A DNA stretch of 37,387 nt from Chloroflexota bacterium (GTDB lineage: Bacteria > Chloroflexota > Anaerolineae > Anaerolineales > UBA11858). The position numbers and the translations under genes are program-made. Where the stretch lies: contig VGOC01000024.1 of the NCBI GenBank assembly GCA_016865865.1, positions 1 through 37,387 on the forward strand, written 5' to 3'. Below the pieces are notes generated by a model that was not told the origin of the DNA, did no database searches, and saw nothing but the letters and a program-made list of their open reading frames with translations. Below are positions 32,255 to 37,387 of this stretch, one piece after another (the first letter of the stretch is position 1; each line of letters starts with the position of its first letter).

Positions 32255-33103
32255 TTAATCTTCGAACATATAGGCCAACGCCAATGTTCCGGGACCAGCA
32301 TGGGTTCCAAGCACGGGGCCGATCACAGAGAGAAAACTTTCCTCGATGTCCAGTCGCTGCTCAGCTTGCTCCAACAATGCCGCGGCGTCCTCTTCGGCGT
32401 CGGCGTGCATCGCTGAGACATAACGAAATCTACGCCCCTGGGCGCGTTCTACCAACAACTCCACCAGACGATCATGCGCCTTGCGACGGGTGCGGACTTG
32501 CTCCAACGCCTCGATACGGCCGCCGGTCATTTCGAGAAGCGGCTTGATATTGAGCATGGTGCCCAAGAATCTTTTTCCACCGCCGATGCGGCCTCCACGA
32601 TGAAGGAACTCCAATGTATCAACGGCGAAGATAACCCCGCTGCGCTCTTTTCGATCCATGATGAGCGATTTGCACGCCGCGATGTCGGCGCCGGCTTCGA
32701 CCGCCTGGGCTGCTTCCATGACGAGAAATCCCAATTCTGTGGCTGTCGCCAGCGTATCTACGATTTCGACGCGGGCGCCGGGCAGCATCGCCCGCGCTTG
32801 CTCTGCCGAAGCAACCGTCCCAGAGATGCCGCTGGAAATCAAAACTGCCAGGATTTCGGAGCCGGCTCGATGAAGCTCCTCGAATACTTGCTCGAACGCC
32901 GCCGCCGAGGGCTGGGATGTCGTTGGGATGATCTCAGCCGTCCGCAGGCGTGTATAGAATTCTTCGGGCTGGATGTCAACGCCGTCCCTGAAAGTCTCTT
33001 CGCCCCAGATCAATTGCAAAGGCACCACATGGATGTCGTGCTGCCCGGCAAAGCCAGGCGGCAGATATGCGGTGCTGTCGGTGACAATGGTGATTCTCGA
33101 CAT
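32255..33103 (-). CDS. DegV family fatty-acid-binding protein, copy 2
   Basis: This 282-residue protein is the paralogue of the gene at 30829-31677. It has VTDSTAYLPPGF, VLISSGISGTVASAEQA, VIFAVDTLEFLHRGGRIGGGKRFLG and LGTHAGPGTLALAYM. By eye more than half of the positions are the same, and the lengths are equal. The start is ATG 33103, after AAGGAG; the longer frame to 33325 runs through a palindrome and the 3' end of the RNA ligase-like gene. Divergence is greatest in residues 110-150, where the fatty-acid pocket is lined, so the two copies may prefer different chains, as FakB1 and FakB2 do; this is inference. Confidence 0.92.
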   Translation of the reverse strand: MSRITIVTDSTAYLPPGFAGQHDIHVVPLQLIWGEETFRDGVDIQPEEFYTRLRTAEIIPTTSQPSAAAFEQVFEELHRAGSEILAVLISSGISGTVASAEQARAMLPGARVEIVDTLATATELGFLVMEAAQAVEAGADIAACKSLIMDRKERSGVIFAVDTLEFLHRGGRIGGGKRFLGTMLNIKPLLEMTGGRIEALEQVRTRRKAHDRLVELLVERAQGRRFRYVSAMHADAEEDAAALLEQAEQRLDIEESFLSVIGPVLGTHAGPGTLALAYMFED

Positions 33104-33122
33104 AAATAAGCTCCTTGAGAAC

Positions 33123-33145
33123 CCCGTTTTCTCGGAGAAAACGGG
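33123..33145. repeat. Palindrome CCCGTTTTCTC-G-GAGAAAACGGG
   Basis: Eleven bases on either side of one central G form a perfect palindrome between the RNA ligase-like gene and degV copy 2. With a four- or five-base loop it would make a strong hairpin. No T run follows on the minus strand. It may be a small repeat element or a processing site. Confidence 0.6.
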
Positions 33146-33165
33146 ATTCCGACACAGTATTGGGG

Positions 33166-33918
33166 TTAGACCCCGCCCCAATTGTATATCGCTGGATTGC
33201 CCGATGTCTCGGGCAGATAACACCCATCCACTTTGTCTGGGCGAACATACTTGACCAGAAAATCCACCACCAACCGTCGTTCGCCGCTGTTGGGTCGAAT
33301 CTGCTCGTTTCGCTCTACTCGCCATACCGCGCCCTCGACAGGGTCTATTGCGCCATGAAAGCCGTAGACATTCAGCAGGCGCATGGCGTCTTCGATGCCA
33401 AGCGGCGCGCCGCGGTGAAGAAGATGCGGAGTGACAAAATCCCCTGCGGCGACGCGCGATACGAACTCATCGTATGTCATACGAGCATGGCCTGTCATCA
33501 GGTCGAAGACGACCAACGGTTCGTGGCGCAACTCGTATCTCGTCCCATGAGCCTGCATAAGCCACTCCGCGCAGACGCGCTCCCCGTCTCTCAGAACGGC
33601 CAGAAACCGGCTCTTGTTTTGCATCACCCAGCGTTCGTAATGATGATGTTGCTCATAGGGTGAAGTGGATGCAATGTATCCGGCGCGCATCAAGGCGAAG
33701 ATATCGTCCCCGATCCGCGCCACACCCACATTCGAGCCGTCGAGTTTTTCTTGTACGATGATGGTATCGTGTTTATCGCGCGCCTTTTCGGTGGCGATCC
33801 GTCTCTGCCCATCGTGACATTTGTGGTCGCCTGGCCCGACGCGGCTGCCGGGCAGATGGGCAATACTCCCATAGCTCTTGATGCCGAGCGGTTTACGTGG
33901 AAGGGGTTCTGAAGTCAT
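33166..33918 (-). CDS. RNA ligase-like nucleotidyltransferase
   Basis: The 250-residue protein has the motifs of the covalent nucleotidyltransferase (RNA/DNA ligase) superfamily. Motif I is QEKLDGSNVGV, with the lysine that becomes adenylated at position 58. Motif III-like is RVCAEWLM, motif IV EGAVWRVER near 207, and motif V VDFLVKYVRP near 226. A motif I of KLDGSN is typical of the RNA ligase (Rnl2-like) group. No OB-fold follows, and the small size fits stand-alone RNA ligases from phages and bacteria with roles in RNA repair. The upstream neighbour is brnA on the same strand, 67 bases away. The start (ATG 33918) lacks a strong ribosome binding site. The actual substrate is unknown. Confidence 0.75.
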   Translation of the reverse strand: MTSEPLPRKPLGIKSYGSIAHLPGSRVGPGDHKCHDGQRRIATEKARDKHDTIIVQEKLDGSNVGVARIGDDIFALMRAGYIASTSPYEQHHHYERWVMQNKSRFLAVLRDGERVCAEWLMQAHGTRYELRHEPLVVFDLMTGHARMTYDEFVSRVAAGDFVTPHLLHRGAPLGIEDAMRLLNVYGFHGAIDPVEGAVWRVERNEQIRPNSGERRLVVDFLVKYVRPDKVDGCYLPETSGNPAIYNWGGV

Positions 33919-33985
33919 CGTTATGTCTGAAAGGATAGCCCGAGAATGCTTACCGGATTGTGGGTGGGCTTGAACCTGATTGATC

Positions 33986-34243
33986 TTATCCTACCGCCGT
34001 TTGTAATTCTTCACGCACCACGCGTCGTAGAATATCTTCTATTGATTCTTGACTATGTTGGATGTATTCGCGAAGGGCTTTATTGATAAGGGTCTGATAG
34101 TTGCCGCCGCCCACCGCTTCCACTTCACCGCGGAACCAGTCTATTACGTCGGTATCCAATCGTATCGTGATACGTGTCTTGCCCGGAGGAAGTGGGTCAA
34201 GCGCCCCTCGTTTGCCTATACTAAGATCGTATTCGGCCTTCAT
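33986..34243 (-). CDS. brnA: BrnA-family antitoxin without an intact BrnT
   Basis: The 85-residue protein carries the BrnA (DUF4415) core, KTRITIRLDTDVIDWFRGEVEAVGGGNYQTLINKALREYI, a ribbon-helix-helix DNA-binding domain, then a short helical tail. BrnA normally neutralises BrnT, an RNase encoded just upstream, and represses their operon. Here no complete brnT lies upstream on the same strand; only a 20-codon frame with a BrnT-like start overlaps it. AGGAG lies just before the ATG, inside that frame. Alone it may act as a repressor or protect against another BrnT. Confidence 0.82.
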   Translation of the reverse strand: MKAEYDLSIGKRGALDPLPPGKTRITIRLDTDVIDWFRGEVEAVGGGNYQTLINKALREYIQHSQESIEDILRRVVREELQTAVG

Positions 34244-34283
34244 AATACTCCTGAGCTTTATCGAAATCCCATTGATAATTCAT
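34221..34283 (-). pseudogene. Probable brnT remnant (N-terminal stump)
   Basis: The 20-codon frame reads MNYQWDFDKAQEYYEGRIRS and then stops. Its first 11 residues match the usual BrnT start (M.YEWD..KA..N), after which BrnT would continue with RKHG; here the frame runs straight into the brnA start in another phase. A deletion joining the 5' end of brnT to the 3' end of the same gene, just before brnA, would leave this. The similarity is short, so the call is moderate. The stretch 34284-34423 beyond it shows no gene. Confidence 0.5.
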
Positions 34284-34423
34284 CGTAGCTATTGTATGCA
34301 CAAACGTACATAAAAGCAAGGGGGATTGGGTAATATGCTGGATGAAGTTAATTGGTGGAATTTTTTTCCATTACTACAACTTATGCTTTTGGATCGCCCG
34401 CATCAATGCGGTAGGGCTACGAG

Positions 34424-35206
34424 TCACCCGTACCTTCGGAAAAACCTGGAATGTTTCATTGCTCGCCACAGCAATACCCACCACAGTCCGATAGTTTCCA
34501 GGAAAGCCGAGATACCTATATGTCGTTCGCCCTCTTTTTCCAATTCGCTTTTTCGCCACTCGAAGATGTAAAAGAAAACTACTGGCGCGAGAGGAATGAT
34601 ATATGCGTCAAGCAAGGCAAAGCCACAGGTATGCCAGAACATCCCTGCCTGTTCGGGCGCGAAATATGGACTCCATGGAACTCCCGCCGCCCCGAAGAGT
34701 TTAGGCAGTTCAGCCAGAGGCATGATGATGCCAGCCCAGGCCCATGTCCAGTAGTAGGGCCACAGCAACTTTGCTGAGCCCAAGCAATAAAAGGCAAACA
34801 AAAGGCCCACCGCTGTGCTCCGCCATATTTCAGGACTGCTCGACAACAGGCTGAGCACAGTGATTCGTTCTCCCTCTTCGATGGCGGTCGCGCCATAATA
34901 CGTGAGCCAGCCCCATACAGCCATCAGCAGGCCGAAGGGAGTCCAGAACCAATGCAGGCGGGGTTTGAGTTCGTCCTTGCCGAACATCAACTTGAGCCAG
35001 GCGATTGCGATTGGGATATCCAACAGAAGGATGCCGAATAACTTGGCAATATCCCCATGAATGACAGCATAGAACTCTGCCTCGTAACGTTCTGGCATGT
35101 TCCGTAACAGGTTGTCGAGACCCCAGAAAAACCAGGCAACCAGGTTCCCAATCATAACGAGGATGCCCAGGAACCAGATGGGCAACTTATGTTTCCAGTT
35201 GGACAT
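34424..35206 (-). CDS. Polytopic membrane protein of unknown function
   Basis: The 260-residue protein has about six hydrophobic segments: residues 9-29 (IWFLGILVMIGNLVAWFFWGL), 55-72, 86-105, 128-150, 155-172 and 195-218. It is rich in Trp and ends in a charged cytoplasmic tail (EWRKSELEKEGERH). No transporter or enzyme motif stands out and I do not recognise the family. The start lies within the end of a decayed gene, and no strong ribosome binding site is seen before the ATG (AGGAATCTGAC). Its nearest same-strand neighbour is brnA, with no evident link. Confidence 0.7.
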   Translation of the reverse strand: MSNWKHKLPIWFLGILVMIGNLVAWFFWGLDNLLRNMPERYEAEFYAVIHGDIAKLFGILLLDIPIAIAWLKLMFGKDELKPRLHWFWTPFGLLMAVWGWLTYYGATAIEEGERITVLSLLSSSPEIWRSTAVGLLFAFYCLGSAKLLWPYYWTWAWAGIIMPLAELPKLFGAAGVPWSPYFAPEQAGMFWHTCGFALLDAYIIPLAPVVFFYIFEWRKSELEKEGERHIGISAFLETIGLWWVLLWRAMKHSRFFRRYG

Positions 35207-35224
35207 GTCAGATTCCTTTCTGTT

Positions 35225-35400
35225 CGTCTTAACTTCTCGTGTGTGATAGGCGACTCGACGGCAGCAACAGCGTCATCACATATTTCGATGATTGCGATCT
35301 TTTCCAGTATTTGCTGATTTTGGGGAGTTGTATGGGCTTCTACGGCTTCTATGACAAGCCGCTGATTGGGATATGCTTTACGAATTTCTGACCACTATAT
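35225..35400 (-). pseudogene. Decayed small conserved gene with lost start codon
   Basis: On the minus strand a frame encodes WSEIRKAYPNQRLVIEAVEAH, then QILEKIAIIEICDDAVAAVE, which fits the N-terminal half of a small conserved protein family (WtEiR..YPnQWlviEaleAhT). Upstream stand an extended -10 (TGCTATACT, 35432-35424) and AGGAGG (35411-35406), five bases before the expected start. At that place are ATA and then TAG in the ATG position. The C-terminal half of the family is missing. The gene kept its signals but lost its start and end. Confidence 0.5.
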
Positions 35401-35507
35401 TTCGGCCTCCTGCTTCTGTAACCAGTATAGCAGAAACCTTATCTTTCGCGACTACCGTAGTTATATATCTTAAGCCAGCCAACCCGCGAATTATTATAAC
35501 ACCAATC

Positions 35508-35619
35508 GTAACTGCTCAGCCATCGAACGGATTTACCCGAAAAAAGGGTGTGAGCAGGGGACTACGCCCCCTGCTCACACCCTTTTTTCGGGAATTTCTC
35601 CGTTTGGCTGAGTAGTTAC
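35508..35619 (-). mobile_element. MITE family A, copy 4, with perfect 8-bp target duplication and a changed core
   Basis: This 112-base element lies inverted relative to copy 1. Its ends are GTAACTGCTCAGCC and GGCTGAGTAGTTAC, with CACCAATC directly on both sides (35500-35507 and 35620-35627). The core GTGAGCAGGGG pairs with CCCCTGCTCAC, where the other copies have GTGCGAAGGGGG; the change is present on both arms, so pairing is kept. Confidence 0.95.
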
Positions 35620-35682
35620 CACCAATCACCTCTCATCCGGGCCAGCTCATATCTGGCCTGGCGAAGGCAGCCCGCCTCCCTG

Positions 35683-35691
35683 TGCTATACT
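35683..35691 (+). promoter_or_regulatory. Extended -10 of murJ, probably leaderless
   Basis: TGCTATACT is a good extended -10 element that ends seven bases before the murJ ATG. No Shine-Dalgarno lies in between. Transcription would begin at the ATG, giving a leaderless mRNA. No clear -35 is seen. Confidence 0.45.
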
Positions 35692-35698
35692 TAGCGAC

Positions 35699-37240
35699 AT
35701 GAAACACGTTGCTAAATCCACCATCATCGTGGGGCTGTTCTTCGCCATCGAAAAGGCCCTGGGGTTCGTCCGCCAGGTGATCATCGCCCGCGCCTTCGGC
35801 CTCTCCGCCGAACTCGACGCCTTCAACGCCGCCAACAACCTGCCCGACCTGCTCTTCGCCCTGATCTCGGGCGGCGCGCTGGCGATGGCTCTGATCCCGG
35901 TGCTCAGCGAACGCCTCCAGAAAGAGAGCCGCGAAGCCGCCTGGGACCTCTTTTCCCGCATCGGCAACCTGCTCTTCCTGGTCACGGCGGGCTTTTCGAT
36001 CCTGATCGCCATCTTTGCGGAGCAGATCGTCGGCGCGGGGTGGGGCATCGCGCCCGGTTTCGACGCGGGTCAGCAGGCCCTGGTTGCCGATCTCATGCGC
36101 CTGAACCTGATCGCCACGCTGCTCTTCTCGATGAGCGGCCTGGTGATCGCCGGATTGCAGGCCAACCAGCACTTCCTGCTGCCCGCGCTTGCGCCGAGTA
36201 TGTATGATGTGGGAACGCTGTTTGGGGTATTGATCCTGGTCCCGGGGACGGGGATCACCCTCGGGGGAGTCACGCTGCCCGCCCTTGGGCTGGGGATTCA
36301 TGGCCTGGTGTTTGGGACTATCCTCGGGGCGGTCCTCTTTTTCGGGGTCCAAATCCCGGGGTTGATTCGCTTCGAATTCAGGTGGACGCCTCGAATTGAT
36401 CTGCGCAATCCCGGCGTGCAGCAGGTCATCCGTCTGATGCTCCCGCGCATCGGCACGGTCTTCTTCATCCATCTGGTCTTCATCGCCCAGGATAACCTGG
36501 CCTCGGGGTTGATCGCCGGGTCGGTCACCGCCCTGGTTTATGGCTGGCTGTTCATGCAGGTGCCCGAATCGCTCATCGGCACGGCCATCGGCACGGCCTT
36601 GCTGCCGACCATCTCCGAGCAGATCGCCCGCGGGGAAGGAGACGCTTTCGAGCGTTCGCTGAACGCCACCGTGCGGACCATCCTGGCCCTGACCATCCCT
36701 GGCACCGCCCTGCTCTCAGTTGGGATTCGCCCGCTCATCGGCATCCTGGGTTTCGACAGCGCCGGAACGGAGTTGGTGGTCTGGACTGTTCGGGCGTATA
36801 TGGCGGGGTTGATCGGTCATTCCCTGCTCGAAGTAGCGGCGCGGGCGTTCTACGCCCAACAAAAGGCCGTCACGCCGCTGTTGACCTCTGGGGCTACGGC
36901 ATGTGCATTTCTCCTGCTCGCTCTGGCGCTGACGCCTGCCCTCGGCGCGCCCGGCATCGGATTGGCCAATACCCTGGCCTTCACCGGGGAAGCGCTCATC
37001 CTCTTATGGCTGGTGAGGCGAAAACACCCTGTCCGGCTGAACATCGGCAGGCCCCTGCTGCGCATCAGCCTGGTATCGCTGGTCAGCGGCGTCATCGTGT
37101 ATTTCCTGCTCGATTTCGCGCCCCTGGATACTTTTTCCATGATGATGAGCGCATTGGTTGGGGCCGGCGTCATTGGATTCGGCGGCCTGTTCGTGCTGCC
37201 CTTCGTTTTACCTGAAGTGAAGTTGCTGGGTAAAATCTAA
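35699..37240 (+). CDS. murJ: Lipid II flippase MurJ (MviN family)
   Basis: The 513-residue membrane protein has the length and helix pattern (about 14) of MurJ, in the MOP superfamily. Near the N-terminus are EKALGFVRQVIIARAFGLSAELDAFNAANNLPDLLFALISGGALAMALIPVLSERL, with the Arg and Asp of the MurJ central cavity region, then SGLVIAGLQANQHFLLPALAPSMYDVG and, in the second half, QVPESLIGTAIGTALLPTISEQ and YAQQKAVTPLLTS. It moves lipid II across the membrane for cell-wall synthesis, or it could serve another polyisoprenyl-linked sugar. It is the only + strand gene in this part and lies between two family A elements. Confidence 0.93.
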   Translation: MKHVAKSTIIVGLFFAIEKALGFVRQVIIARAFGLSAELDAFNAANNLPDLLFALISGGALAMALIPVLSERLQKESREAAWDLFSRIGNLLFLVTAGFSILIAIFAEQIVGAGWGIAPGFDAGQQALVADLMRLNLIATLLFSMSGLVIAGLQANQHFLLPALAPSMYDVGTLFGVLILVPGTGITLGGVTLPALGLGIHGLVFGTILGAVLFFGVQIPGLIRFEFRWTPRIDLRNPGVQQVIRLMLPRIGTVFFIHLVFIAQDNLASGLIAGSVTALVYGWLFMQVPESLIGTAIGTALLPTISEQIARGEGDAFERSLNATVRTILALTIPGTALLSVGIRPLIGILGFDSAGTELVVWTVRAYMAGLIGHSLLEVAARAFYAQQKAVTPLLTSGATACAFLLLALALTPALGAPGIGLANTLAFTGEALILLWLVRRKHPVRLNIGRPLLRISLVSLVSGVIVYFLLDFAPLDTFSMMMSALVGAGVIGFGGLFVLPFVLPEVKLLGKI

Positions 37241-37387
37241 GTAATTGTTCAGGCCATCGATTGGAAATCGATGCTGCCTTGCGAAACCGATACTTCGGCG
37301 AGCTCAGCACAAGCCTGCGTCGGTTGAAAGTCCAATCCACGTAGGTGGATTTTGTATGCCAGCCTCGAATTTATTCGATGGCTGAGC
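37241..37387. mobile_element. MITE family A relative, copy 5, different interior (runs off the window)
   Basis: The element begins GTAATTGTTCAGGCCATCGA directly after the murJ stop. The window ends in TTCGATGGCTGAGC, which is the other end of family A apart from its last six bases (AGTTAC expected). The interior differs: it holds AATCCACGTAGGTGGATT, a hairpin, and CTTCGGCGAGCTCAGCACAAGCC, reminiscent of family C. The left flank AAATCTAA should recur just after the window if there is an 8-bp duplication. Confidence 0.75.

Noticed and set aside
34374-34559. Minus-strand frame of 61 codons with a basic translation near 34400
   Set aside because: It overlaps the end of the membrane protein gene in another frame, has no ribosome binding site and no recognisable family.
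28064-35619. CRISPR array or integron attC sites formed by the recurring hairpins
   Set aside because: Copies are thousands of bases apart, lie in both orientations and are flanked by target duplications, with no spacers and no integrase.

Overview
The window most likely comes from the chromosome of a member of the Chloroflexota, probably Anaerolineae-like. The clues are lipoproteins with LLAAC lipoboxes followed by Ala/Glu/Pro linkers, long Thr-Pro tails on extracytoplasmic proteins, abundant intergenic hairpin elements, and a mix of SD-led and apparently leaderless genes. This placement is inference from style; no marker was searched.

Bases 1-21589, all on the + strand, form a catabolic and transport block. 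It opens with the tail of an AllF/FdrA-like protein and a complete AllG/YlbE (DUF1116) protein, which are components of oxamate carbamoyltransferase in the allantoin pathway. A four-helix-bundle gene that looks inserted follows, then a double cyclase-family hydrolase. Next come two consecutive three-subunit molybdenum hydroxylases (xanthine dehydrogenase family, each in the order FAD, 2Fe-2S, Mo) and a CoxG-like protein. The transport part begins with a lipoprotein that fuses a BMP (nucleoside-type) binding domain to a PhnD-type binding domain. It is followed by a PhnC-like ATPase, a greatly enlarged PhnE-like permease, and a complete BMP-type ABC exporter-free uptake set (one double ATPase, two permeases). 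The simplest reading is uptake of a purine, nucleoside or other N-heterocycle, hydroxylation by the Mo enzymes, ring opening by the hydrolase and carbamoyl transfer. The substrate itself cannot be read from the sequence.

Bases 21612-26380, on the - strand, hold a propeller protein with a Thr-Pro tail, an M23 peptidase, recA and a small NBR1-Ig-like lipoprotein. recA appears to have its own promoter with a LexA-like box in its spacer. Bases 26574-28024, on the + strand, hold a single-chain DarT-DarG fusion (DNA ADP-ribosyltransferase toxin plus macrodomain antitoxin) and a small conserved protein. Bases 28283-35206, on the - strand, hold an RsmF-like rRNA methyltransferase, a ParB/SbnI-like protein, two DegV paralogues on either side of tRNA-Arg(GCG), an RNA ligase-like protein, an orphan BrnA antitoxin behind what looks like a brnT stump, a membrane protein and a decayed gene. 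murJ (+) closes the window.

The intergenic spaces carry several repeat families. The clearest is a roughly 112-bp hairpin element with GTAAC termini. Three of its copies have perfect 8-bp target duplications, which fits a non-autonomous IS66-type MITE. Its core is a symmetric GC stem flanked by A6/T6, so each copy could also act as a bidirectional terminator.
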